Positions 8,366-15,981 of a DNA stretch of 38,849 bases are shown here, one piece after another. The notes under the pieces are model-generated. The model made no database searches. It saw only the letters and a list, made by a program, of their open reading frames with translations, and was not told the DNA's origin. A program made the position numbers and the translations under genes. Position 1 is the first letter of the stretch. Every line of letters starts with the position of its first letter. The stretch spans positions 1 through 38,849 of the forward strand of contig CAJWQD010000021.1 of assembly GCA_913045135.1 (NCBI GenBank), written 5' to 3'. The DNA is from an uncultured Flammeovirgaceae bacterium. GTDB lineage: Bacteria > Bacteroidota > Bacteroidia > Cytophagales > Cyclobacteriaceae.

Positions 8366-8860
8366 ATGTTTCATGCAATAAAACTATTACACCCGTCATT
8401 AACAGAAATAATTATGCATTTGATTTTACGATTGCTAGATTTAATTAAAATTTATTGGCCTCTACAAAAGTATTCTCATAAAAGTAATTTAATGCAATAT
8501 TTTTTTGAACTAAAGTGAACTCAGAAGGAAAAAGTATTGTGTTAGAGATAAATTCTCAAACTTAATATTTTACTAAAACTTCAATTAATTATATCTCAAC
8601 AATTATCCCCTTAAATGATATTTTAGGAATAAATTAAAAGCTGTTGAACATTTCTCTACAAATTTAGTAAAAGATATTCTACCATTTATAGACTTTAAAA
8701 AAGCCAATCATTGGAGACAAATCTTTTAAGAGATGATACCAAATTTACCTTTCAAATTTACTATAACCAATTAATTACTTCTTGATATAAAGTCCTAAAT
8801 AATGATGCCAAATACCATTTATATCTTATTCTACAAATACCATTTAGAGAAGCATACTAA
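8366..8860 (+). pseudogene. Possible decayed gene of unknown family
   Basis: No intact frame exists, but protein-like pieces follow one another on the + strand. The frame from ATG 8366 runs 50 codons to 8518 (includes IYWPLQKYSHKSNLMQYFFE). Frame +1 from 8509 to 8634 gives NSEGKSIVLEIN and IIPLNDILGIN, with one internal stop. The next frame, 8637-8726, gives KAVEHFSTNLVKDILPFIDF and KKANHWRQIF. The last, 8729-8860, gives RDDTKFTFQIYYNQLITS, an in-frame TGA at 8783, then YKVLNNDAKYHLYLILQIPF, ending in TAA three bases from ypdA. Each switch is equivalent to losing one base. First codon positions are richer in G+C than third positions across the pieces, as in coding DNA. I do not recognise the family, and chance cannot be excluded in such AT-rich sequence. 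Confidence 0.35.
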
Positions 8861-8862
8861 AG

Positions 8863-9831
8863 TTAATCCAACCTAGAGATTAATTTTTTAATAATTAACT
8901 CAGCGTGCTCCCGTGAATTCTCAATAAACCATTTATTCGTTTTAAAGCCTCCGCAAATAACTCCTGCGAGGAAAATCCCTTGAACATTAGTTTCCATAGT
9001 TTCAGAATTGTACTTAGGTGTTCTATTAACATCTGTTCCTATTTTTATGCCTATAGAAGTTAAAAATTTAAAATCTGGCTGATACCCCGTCATCGCGAGA
9101 ACAAAATCGTTTACAAGAGTTAACTTTTGATCGGGTGTTTTAATTTCAATCTCTTGCTCTCTAATCTCAGTGACAACTGAATTGAAGTAGGCAGTTATTG
9201 TTCCTTCTTCTATTCTATTCATAATATCTGGCCTAGCCCAATACTTCACATTACTACCTATTTCACCCTCGCGAGTAATCATCGTTACCTTTTTTGCTCC
9301 TTTCCTGTAGGTATCTAAGGCAACATCCACTGCCGAATTAGCAGATCCAATAACTGCAACATTCATACCGAAATAAGGATGTGCCTCTTGATAATAATGT
9401 TTAACTTTTGGAAGAGATTCCCCCGGAATATTTAATAAAAAGGGCAAATCATAAAACCCCGTTGCCACAATAATTGAAGTTGCTTGATACATGGTTTTTG
9501 ACGATTCTACATGGAAGGTTTCGTCTTCTTTGGTCACTTTAAGTATTTCTTCATACAAATTAACCTTTAAATCCCAAGCAAGAGTTACCCTTCTGTAATA
9601 TTCTAATGCTTCAGATCTCGTGGGTTTGGGGCTGTTTGAAATAAAGGGGACTTCTCCTATTTCTAATCTATCTGAAGTAGAGAAGAAGGTCATGTCCCTT
9701 GGATAACAATAAATTGAATTAACCAAAGCCCCTCGATCTACAATCATACTACTAAATCCTGCTCTTTTAGCTTTTATGGCACAAGCAAGGCCAATCGGGC
9801 CCGCTCCAATAATTAGACAATCCACATTCAA
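8863..9831 (-). CDS. ypdA: YpdA-like bacillithiol disulfide reductase
   Basis: This is a flavin-dependent oxidoreductase of the YpdA family, which reduces oxidised bacillithiol (BSSB) with NADPH in the cytoplasm. The FAD-binding motif IIGAGPIGLACAIKAKRAG lies at the N-terminus, IVATGFYDLP in the middle, and the NADPH-binding VAVIGSANSAVDVALD near residue 160. There is no CxxC redox pair, which separates YpdA from thioredoxin reductase. At 322 aa it has the family length. The start is TTG at 9831, overlapping the stop of the cyclo-ligase gene in TTGA. GTG at 9825 is an alternative and no ATG is available. Its position downstream of bshC supports the bacillithiol assignment. Confidence 0.88.
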   Translation of the reverse strand: MNVDCLIIGAGPIGLACAIKAKRAGFSSMIVDRGALVNSIYCYPRDMTFFSTSDRLEIGEVPFISNSPKPTRSEALEYYRRVTLAWDLKVNLYEEILKVTKEDETFHVESSKTMYQATSIIVATGFYDLPFLLNIPGESLPKVKHYYQEAHPYFGMNVAVIGSANSAVDVALDTYRKGAKKVTMITREGEIGSNVKYWARPDIMNRIEEGTITAYFNSVVTEIREQEIEIKTPDQKLTLVNDFVLAMTGYQPDFKFLTSIGIKIGTDVNRTPKYNSETMETNVQGIFLAGVICGGFKTNKWFIENSREHAELIIKKLISRLD

Positions 9832-10409
9832 AATCGATATACTTTATGGGGTGTAATGCAATAATCTAATGCAACATCATGCTCTTCAACATACGGAATT
9901 AAGTCAACCAGGCCACTCATGCATAATCCTATCTTTTGTACCTTCAAATAGCTAATTTTAGTCAATAATTCATCATAAAATCCCTTTCCATATCCAACCC
10001 TATTCCCTTTCCTATCCACAACCAGTAAAGGCACAAGGATTGCTTGTAAATCATCCATAGAAGCAAAGTTCTCATTAAACGGTTCAGGAACACCATAGTT
10101 ACTGACTTTAATTTTATCAGCCACCTCATAAGTATGATGAGACATACTCCTCTTGTGAAAATCTGTTTTGGATATCAAAACCTTGCGTCCATGGGCCCAA
10201 GAAGCTTGAATGATGGTTTGTGTTTCTGGTTCTTTATTTTTACCTATAGCTATGTAGGTATGAAAACATTGAATATTTAAATTCTCCATCAGTGCCAAGC
10301 AGTGGTTTTGAATCTGATGATTTCGCTTGATATAAACCTGAGCATCGAGCATCTTGCGATACGTTAAAGCGTAATTTCTCAATCCTTGTTTTGAACTTAT
10401 TCCTCCCAA
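9828..10409 (-). CDS. 5-formyltetrahydrofolate cyclo-ligase
   Basis: The enzyme converts 5-formyltetrahydrofolate to 5,10-methenyltetrahydrofolate using ATP, salvaging a folate storage form. Seen in the sequence are the basic N-terminus (SSKQGLRNYALTYRKML), the central AILVPLLVVDRKGNRVGYGKGFYD signature that binds phosphate and folate, and a C-terminal VALDYCITPHKVYRF. At about 193 aa it has the family length. The start is probably TTG at 10409, because an internal ATG would remove the conserved N-terminal helix. It overlaps the 3' end of bshC by 13 bases and overlaps ypdA by four, so translation of all three is probably coupled. The gene has been named fthC, ygfA or mthfs in other organisms. 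Confidence 0.9.
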   Translation of the reverse strand: MGGISSKQGLRNYALTYRKMLDAQVYIKRNHQIQNHCLALMENLNIQCFHTYIAIGKNKEPETQTIIQASWAHGRKVLISKTDFHKRSMSHHTYEVADKIKVSNYGVPEPFNENFASMDDLQAILVPLLVVDRKGNRVGYGKGFYDELLTKISYLKVQKIGLCMSGLVDLIPYVEEHDVALDYCITPHKVYRF

Positions 10410-11953
10410 AACAAATTAAATGAAAATTCAAAGGGCTCAAATTCATCCAAAAGATCCAAAATAAGCTCTGTTTTGTTAAAATAAAAATTTAAATAATTTT
10501 CACTTCGTTCTTGAAGTACCCCATTGGGAAATAATCTGTCCTTAATAACCTCTATCTGTCCGAGTGCTATTTCATGCTTTTTTTCTAATGCTTTTATAAG
10601 TTTTTTCTCAATATGCTCTAGCGCCTTTATAGCTTTCGCTTGCTCTGAACCTATATAACCCACCAAAGATTTATCAATCAATTCGGCCTTCATTTTTATT
10701 ATTTTAAACAATTCAATGCAGGACTGCTTTTGATCATTTAAAGAAGATTGATGGGTACTTGTACGATTTAAATATTCCGCTTTCAATTGTCGCTTGGTAC
10801 GAAATAATCCTTCGTTTGCTATACCTAATTTTTTTATCTTTTTAGCAATGCTTTGATAAATAATCATCCCAAAATTTCGAGGCATTAAAATAGGGAATTC
10901 AATCTTATAATAATTAAAAACTCCTTTTAATTGTAGCCAATAAATGATCTCTGCTGGACCTCCTAAATAAGCCAGATTGGGTAATATAAACTCTTGGTAA
11001 AGAGGCCTCATAATTACATTGGGACTAAATCTTTCTGGGTAATATTCAATCTCTGAGAGAATTTCCTGTTTAGAAAACTTAATGTTTGAGTCCAAAACTC
11101 TAAAATTTTCTCCTTCAGAAATAATCCGTCTTCGGAAAGCATCGAGATAAAAAAAATTGATAGGCCTACTAAATGCTTGTAATTTATACCCTAAGTTACT
11201 CAACTGCTCATTGGTGTCACTTACTCTCTGATTCGCATTTTGATTGATAATATCATCCTTTGTTATATTAGCAAACTGGGCCTTTAATTGACTATCATCA
11301 CCATCAACCACTATCAACCCTTCAGATCCAAAAAGTTCATTTACATAAAATCGTACTGAATCAGCTAAGGTTTCAAATCGACCATAGGCTTTTTCAAATA
11401 GCTCTACTTTCTCATCTATCTGATTTAGCACCTCCACCAATGAGGAAGGATCAAATCTTCCTACTGCGCCAGTCTGTTCAGTAGCCCACTGGTATTTTTT
11501 TCCAAACATATTGAAATAACTAATTTCTTCAAAATCATGGTCCTCCGAAGCCATCCAGTAGACAGGAATAAAATGAGAATCAGGGTAATATGCTTTGAGC
11601 TTTTTTGATAAATTTATGGTAGTAACAAGCTTGAATAAAAAATAAATAGGCCCTGTAAATATATTCAACTGATGTCCCGTAGTTACGGTAAATGTGTCTG
11701 ATTTTGAAAGGCTTTGAATATTCTCTAAAAGTATTGATGCACAATTCAATCCATTATACTGCCTATTCAATGCCTCCACTAGAATCTTCCTTTTTTTCGC
11801 ACTAAATCTCTTTTTAGTGATTGCAGATTTAAAGGATTCAATTTTAGGCTCCCATTCATAAAATTCTTTTAACGCATCTTTCCCCTCAATATAATCTAAA
11901 AACATCTCAGAAAAAGAGCCTACTTTTCGCAACGGTATATGTGTTTTTTTCAT
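10397..11953 (-). CDS. bshC: Bacillithiol biosynthesis cysteine-adding enzyme BshC
   Basis: BshC is the putative ligase that adds cysteine to glucosaminyl-malate in the last step of bacillithiol synthesis. Family signatures include VTTGHQLNIFTGPIYFLFKL, PVYWMASEDHDFEEI, and a long C-terminal helical region (about 400-480) that forms the coiled-coil part of the protein. The gene encodes 518 aa, the expected length, with a clear ATG at 11953. It lies seven bases after rimO and overlaps the cyclo-ligase gene. The glycosyltransferase bshA and deacetylase bshB are not in this window, so they must be elsewhere if the pathway is complete. Confidence 0.95.
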   Translation of the reverse strand: MKKTHIPLRKVGSFSEMFLDYIEGKDALKEFYEWEPKIESFKSAITKKRFSAKKRKILVEALNRQYNGLNCASILLENIQSLSKSDTFTVTTGHQLNIFTGPIYFLFKLVTTINLSKKLKAYYPDSHFIPVYWMASEDHDFEEISYFNMFGKKYQWATEQTGAVGRFDPSSLVEVLNQIDEKVELFEKAYGRFETLADSVRFYVNELFGSEGLIVVDGDDSQLKAQFANITKDDIINQNANQRVSDTNEQLSNLGYKLQAFSRPINFFYLDAFRRRIISEGENFRVLDSNIKFSKQEILSEIEYYPERFSPNVIMRPLYQEFILPNLAYLGGPAEIIYWLQLKGVFNYYKIEFPILMPRNFGMIIYQSIAKKIKKLGIANEGLFRTKRQLKAEYLNRTSTHQSSLNDQKQSCIELFKIIKMKAELIDKSLVGYIGSEQAKAIKALEHIEKKLIKALEKKHEIALGQIEVIKDRLFPNGVLQERSENYLNFYFNKTELILDLLDEFEPFEFSFNLFWEE

Positions 11954-11960
11954 ATTTAAA

Positions 11961-13277
11961 TTATCCTTTTATCGGTTTTGCATACAAATCAAAAGCCGAT
12001 GCAGATGTAATTACCACTTCACAAAAATCACCCACCCTTAGATAACCGTCATCCGATCTTATAAGTACTTCATTATCCACCTCAGGAGAATCATGCTCGG
12101 TACGGCCCACATATTGTCCCCCCTCATAGCGATCAATTAAAACGCAGAATTTTTTACCCACTTTTTCAGCATTTATTTCTTCGGAAATAACCTCTTGCAA
12201 TTCCATAATTGCCTCTAAACGTTGTTGTTTAACCTCATCGGAAACCACATCTTTCATCTCGTAAGAATGGGTGTCTTCCTCATGAGAATAGGCAAAGACA
12301 CCTAACCTTTCAAATCTATTTTTTTTAACAAAGTCCATCATCTCCAAAAATATTTCTTCCGTTTCGCCTGGGTGGCCAACGATTAAGGTCGTTCTAATTG
12401 CAATTTTAGGAATTTTCTTTCTTATCACATTTATGAGAGCCTCTGTTTTCTCCCGAGTCGTACCTCTTCGCATCAGTTTAAGCATATGTGTTGATCCATG
12501 CTGTAAGGGTAGATCAAGATAATTACAAATATTCCTCCTCTTGGCCATCACCTCCAAAACTTCCATCGGAAATCCAGTAGGAAAAGCATAGTGAAGTCTG
12601 ATCCAATCAATACCTTTTATATTTGCCAATTGATCCATCAAATCAGCGAGGGCTCGCTCTTTATAAATATCTAAGCCATAGTAAGTTGAATCTTGAGCAA
12701 TCAATAAAATCTCTTTGGCCCCATTTTTGACTAAATTTTTTGCTTCTAAGAGAACCTCCTCAATGGGTTTTGAAACGTGCTTACCACGCATCAAGGGAAT
12801 GGCACAAAAAGAGCAGGGCCGATCACAACCCTCGGATATTTTCAAATAAGAATAGTGGTTTGCGGTAGTAGTAATCCGTTCTCCCAGCAATTCGTTCTTA
12901 TAGGTTGCACTAAACCTGTTAAGCAGCAAAGGAAGCTCCATTGTACCAAACCAACCGTCTACGTTTTTAATCTCTTTTTGAATATCTGATCTGTAGCGTT
13001 CCGAGAGACAGCCCGTAACAAAAACTTTCTCTACCTTACCTTCCTCTTTTGCCTCTACATACCTCAATATCGTATCTATCGATTCTTGTTTTGCATTATC
13101 GATAAACCCACAGGTATTGATCACAACTATATTAGCATCATCCATCTCGGACTCATGAGTAGTATTAATAAAGTTACCTCTCAATTGAGTCAGCATAACC
13201 TCTGAATCCACAATATTCTTGGAACACCCAAGTGTAACAATGTTTACCTTATCTTTTTTTCTTCCTTTGGACTTCAC
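11961..13277 (-). CDS. rimO: Ribosomal protein S12 methylthiotransferase RimO
   Basis: RimO is a radical-SAM enzyme that methylthiolates the conserved aspartate of ribosomal protein S12. The UPF0004 domain has its three cluster cysteines at C18 (LGCSKN), C56 (NTCGF) and C90 (TGCLSE). The radical-SAM cluster is C151-DRP-C155-SF-C158. A TRAM domain closes the protein (about 375-438). The sequence LGCSKNIVDSE and the length of 438 aa fit RimO rather than MiaB. The start is GTG at 13277, and the first residues MKSKGRKKDKVNIVTLGC agree with related RimO proteins. A -7 box lies 17 bases upstream. It heads the rimO-bshC-cyclo-ligase-ypdA operon. Confidence 0.95.
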   Translation of the reverse strand: MKSKGRKKDKVNIVTLGCSKNIVDSEVMLTQLRGNFINTTHESEMDDANIVVINTCGFIDNAKQESIDTILRYVEAKEEGKVEKVFVTGCLSERYRSDIQKEIKNVDGWFGTMELPLLLNRFSATYKNELLGERITTTANHYSYLKISEGCDRPCSFCAIPLMRGKHVSKPIEEVLLEAKNLVKNGAKEILLIAQDSTYYGLDIYKERALADLMDQLANIKGIDWIRLHYAFPTGFPMEVLEVMAKRRNICNYLDLPLQHGSTHMLKLMRRGTTREKTEALINVIRKKIPKIAIRTTLIVGHPGETEEIFLEMMDFVKKNRFERLGVFAYSHEEDTHSYEMKDVVSDEVKQQRLEAIMELQEVISEEINAEKVGKKFCVLIDRYEGGQYVGRTEHDSPEVDNEVLIRSDDGYLRVGDFCEVVITSASAFDLYAKPIKG

Positions 13278-13294
13278 AATACATTAGTTTTTTA

Positions 13295-13302
13295 CAAAGC
13301 TA
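13295..13302 (-). promoter_or_regulatory. Promoter -7 box for the rimO operon
   Basis: On the minus strand this reads TAGCTTTG, a full match to TAnnTTTG, and lies 17 bases before the GTG start of rimO. A TTG on the minus strand at 13327-13329 is a possible -33 element, but the spacing of 24 is long. Confidence 0.45.
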
Positions 13303-13346
13303 ATACAAATGAAGTCGCTTAAGTTCCAAGATGAGCATCCATTCAC

Positions 13347-13354
13347 TAACTTTG
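13347..13354 (+). promoter_or_regulatory. Promoter -7 box for the lipoprotein at 13361
   Basis: TAACTTTG, followed by C, ends six bases before ATG 13361. The transcript should begin at or next to that ATG. This argues against the upstream in-frame ATG at 13331. Confidence 0.5.
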
Positions 13355-13360
13355 CAAATA

Positions 13361-13807
13361 ATGCGATTTTGGTTATCCTTTTTGACTATTGGCCTTTGCC
13401 TCTTCGAATCATGTAATGAAATTGAAGATTGCACATTGGATCCTTATGGTAATTATGCCGTAGCAACATTTAATGTATTAAATAATGTAAATCAAATCGT
13501 TGTTTTTGATTCAATTATTTTAGAAGGCTATGGTCGATTGTCAGGAGACCAAGATACACTTGTAGATATGCTTCTCCCTTTGCCCATTAAAAATAATGAA
13601 GCTATTTTTCATTATTATACCGACAGTAGCCTTTATTCATTGGCCGTTAATTATAAGAGTCTACCCCTCATTTATGATCTTTCTTGTAATGCTACCATTA
13701 GGTATTACGACTTGGACACAAGCTATCATTCTTTTGATTCACTGGTAATTGTAGGATCAGAAGTTCACCTCGATTATGTCCCTATCAATTTTGAAATCTA
13801 TCTATAA
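13361..13807 (+). CDS. Small lipoprotein, DUF6452-like
   Basis: This is a 148-aa predicted lipoprotein starting at ATG 13361. The first residues MRFWLSFLTIGLCLFESC form a signal peptide with a cysteine at 18 in a loose lipobox, followed by NEIEDCTLD. The body is beta-rich and contains two further cysteine contexts (EDCTLD and DLSCNATIRYY). The start at 13331 would add ten residues before the signal peptide, and its codons lie upstream of or within the -7 box, so I reject it. Its position before a DUF6048-like gene and near rimO suggests the DUF6452 family, but I make that link from gene order and weak resemblance. Function is unknown. It overlaps the next gene by 32 bases. Confidence 0.75.
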   Translation: MRFWLSFLTIGLCLFESCNEIEDCTLDPYGNYAVATFNVLNNVNQIVVFDSIILEGYGRLSGDQDTLVDMLLPLPIKNNEAIFHYYTDSSLYSLAVNYKSLPLIYDLSCNATIRYYDLDTSYHSFDSLVIVGSEVHLDYVPINFEIYL

Positions 13808-14492
13808 CATCCTTTTCCTTATACTCCTCCCTTTTCTTGGGATCAGTCAAATAGTAGATACTGTGCAGATTAAACCAGATTGGAAGCCTTCAAGGTTACA
13901 TGTTGGAATAGACGTATCTAGATTAATAGGGACAGCTGTTCAGGCCCATAAAAATTCTTTAGGTGGCATGATAGATCTTGATTTTCACCGTTTCCTCTTC
14001 GCCTTTGAGAGTGGGATAGAAAAGATAACCCGAATAAAGACATTCGAATATACCAACCAAGGGACTTTTTTAAAGTGGGGCGTCGATTACAATCTCATCC
14101 CCCATAATAAATATAGAAATATTATTTCATTGGGTTTGAGATACGCAAAAAGCAGATTTTCTGACGAATTAAAGTTTAGAGAGGAAAATACTTGGTTTGG
14201 TACCCAAGACTTACAATTTTCCAATAAAAATGTTTCTTCCCACTGGACAGAAATACTTTTAAGACTGAATGTGAGAGTTTGGAATAACCTTTTGCTCGGC
14301 TCCATTCTGCGTATAGAAATGATGAAAAATATTTCTACTCCTAATCAATTCAACCCCTTTGATATACCTGGCTGGGGAAGAAATTGGAAAAGTGGGACTG
14401 ATGAAAAAACAGTCAACATGGGATTCAGTTATTATGTAATATACAATTTCTCTTATCGAGAAAAAAAAATCTTACCTAGGAAAATAAAATAA
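13776..14492 (+). CDS. DUF6048-like beta-barrel envelope protein
   Basis: This is a 238-aa protein with a signal peptide (NILFLILLPFLGISQ, residues about 11-25) and alternating amphipathic beta segments, so it is probably an eight-strand-type outer-membrane barrel or a periplasmic beta protein. The region HWTEILLRLNVRVWNNLLLG, followed by an FDIPGWGRNWKSG segment and a GFSYYVIYNFSY end, recalls DUF6048 proteins of Bacteroidota. ATG 13776 lies inside the end of the preceding lipoprotein gene, so the two are probably translated together and may work as a pair. It converges with the DUF721 gene with a gap of seven bases. No function is known to me. Confidence 0.75.
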   Translation: MSLSILKSIYNILFLILLPFLGISQIVDTVQIKPDWKPSRLHVGIDVSRLIGTAVQAHKNSLGGMIDLDFHRFLFAFESGIEKITRIKTFEYTNQGTFLKWGVDYNLIPHNKYRNIISLGLRYAKSRFSDELKFREENTWFGTQDLQFSNKNVSSHWTEILLRLNVRVWNNLLLGSILRIEMMKNISTPNQFNPFDIPGWGRNWKSGTDEKTVNMGFSYYVIYNFSYREKKILPRKIK

Positions 14493-14499
14493 AGGCTTT

Positions 14500-14790
14500 C
14501 TAGAGAAATTTAGCATCGTCAATAATGTCAATGCCCATCTTCTCATTAATTAATTTTAATACTTTAGCTTTTGACATATTCAATTCTTGTTTGAGTGGTG
14601 CTGAATTCATGTTAACATAGAGGGTCTTTTTTTTTATAAACATTTTAGCCGTGCGACTTGCGATAGTTGGCCCCATTAGTTCTGGCCAAATGCCTATAAG
14701 TTTGTGCTCATTCAGCTTTCCATCTAGCCTTTCTTTTTTTAAATATTTTCCAATGGCCTCTTTTAAGCTTTGAATACTGTCATGTTTCAT
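14500..14790 (-). CDS. DUF721 protein (DciA-like)
   Basis: This is a 96-aa protein of the DUF721 family. It contains the LIGIWPELMGPTIASRT core, followed by ALYVNMNSAPLKQELNM-like beta-helix sequence (here KKKTLYVNMNSAPLKQELNM) and a KLINEKMG end. In other bacteria DUF721 includes DciA, a loader for the replicative helicase, but the Bacteroidota forms are short and I cannot say whether this one acts that way. It overlaps the 3' end of recF by 11 bases on the same strand. This recF-DUF721 pairing is common and supports a link with DNA replication or repair. Confidence 0.85.
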   Translation of the reverse strand: MKHDSIQSLKEAIGKYLKKERLDGKLNEHKLIGIWPELMGPTIASRTAKMFIKKKTLYVNMNSAPLKQELNMSKAKVLKLINEKMGIDIIDDAKFL

Positions 14791-15892
14791 AACTGTTCAC
14801 CTTTCCTTTTTCTATTTCAAATATTTTAGTTTTGTATTTGCCTTTTACAAGCAAAGATGTCCTTTCTTTTCGAGCATCTGTGATAAAAACTTGGCCAAAC
14901 CTTGACGAATCATTTAATAATGCCGTAAGTCTTTCAACGCGCTCATCATCGAGTTTATCAAAAATATCATCCAAAAGTAAGATCGGCTTTATTTGCGTAA
15001 CTTTAGCTAAATAATCATATTGCGAAAGCCGTAAAGCAATTAAAAAACTTTTTTGCTGCCCTTGTGATCCAAACTTTTTTAAAGGCTCCCCATCCATTAA
15101 AAAGGAATAATCATCCTTATGTGATCCTATATTTGTACGTTGAGTCAAAACGTCTTTCTTTCGACTTTCTAAAAAAGAGTGCTCAAAATCATCTGCTAAT
15201 ACTTGAGATTGATAAGTCATTGAACAAGTTTCTCTTTCAAAAACAATCAAACCTTCATTGGTACTTAAAAAAGGAATAAACCTATCTACAAAGTCTATGC
15301 GTACATGACTCAAGCTTTTGGACAAAGTAATTAATTGAGTATCATATGTATCCAAAAGAGATTTGTTAGATGCATTTAAATGACCTTCCATCCCCTTTAA
15401 TAATGTGTTTCTCTGGCTCAAAATTCTGTTATAAACTAATAGATCGGCTAAATATTCTTGATTGTATTGGGCAATACAACCATCTACCCACTTTCTGCGA
15501 ACCTCACTTGATTCTCTAATTAAATCACTGTCATGTGGAGTGCTTAAGACTAAAGGTAATTTACCAATGTGTTCAATTATCCTCTCGTAAGGAGCCCCAT
15601 TTAATTTGATCAACTTTTTTTTTCTCAACTCATGGTAACAAATCACCTCATAAGTTTGACCGTTATTTTCAAAATCCCCGTTAATAAGAAAATACAATGC
15701 CCCTTTTTTAATATTTTGGTTGTCTGTATTTACAAAAGCAGTCTTGGTGAAGGTTAAATAATGTAAAGAATCTAATATATTTGTTTTCCCAGTACCGTTT
15801 TGGCCCAATAATAACTGAATCCCGTCCGTAAATTCTAAAGCCAAATTTTCGTAGTTCTTAAAGTTTTGAAGTGCAAGTGCTTTGATTTTCAT
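14780..15892 (-). CDS. recF: DNA replication and repair protein RecF
   Basis: RecF is an SMC-like ATPase that binds gaps in DNA and helps RecOR load RecA. Visible motifs are Walker A GQNGTGKTN (residues about 30-38), the ABC-type signature KKFGSQGQQKSFLIALRL, and Walker B PILLLDDIFDKLD. With ATG 15892 the protein begins MKIKALALQNFKNYE, the normal RecF N-terminus, and has 370 aa. A start at 15934 would add 14 residues not typical of the family, so I prefer 15892. The gene is divergent from pdhA and followed by the DUF721 gene. Confidence 0.95.
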   Translation of the reverse strand: MKIKALALQNFKNYENLALEFTDGIQLLLGQNGTGKTNILDSLHYLTFTKTAFVNTDNQNIKKGALYFLINGDFENNGQTYEVICYHELRKKKLIKLNGAPYERIIEHIGKLPLVLSTPHDSDLIRESSEVRRKWVDGCIAQYNQEYLADLLVYNRILSQRNTLLKGMEGHLNASNKSLLDTYDTQLITLSKSLSHVRIDFVDRFIPFLSTNEGLIVFERETCSMTYQSQVLADDFEHSFLESRKKDVLTQRTNIGSHKDDYSFLMDGEPLKKFGSQGQQKSFLIALRLSQYDYLAKVTQIKPILLLDDIFDKLDDERVERLTALLNDSSRFGQVFITDARKERTSLLVKGKYKTKIFEIEKGKVNSYET

Positions 15893-15981
15893 TAAATTTG
15901 AAGGATCGTAAATTTTAATTATTTTTACGCCCATTAAATTGTGAAAAGCAAATTAAAGAATTTTATAAGAGCGTAGGCGAA

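Noticed and set aside
8740-8846. Short repeats CAAATTTA and CAAATACCATTTA
   Set aside because: They fall inside the protein-like frame of the possible relic gene and are AT-rich, so I do not treat them as regulatory repeats or minus-strand -7 boxes.
13331-13360. Earlier start for the lipoprotein gene
   Set aside because: It lies before the signal peptide and overlaps the -7 box at 13347-13354.
15893-15934. Extended N-terminus of RecF
   Set aside because: It would add 14 residues absent from the family; MKIKALALQNFKNYE at 15892 is the normal RecF start.
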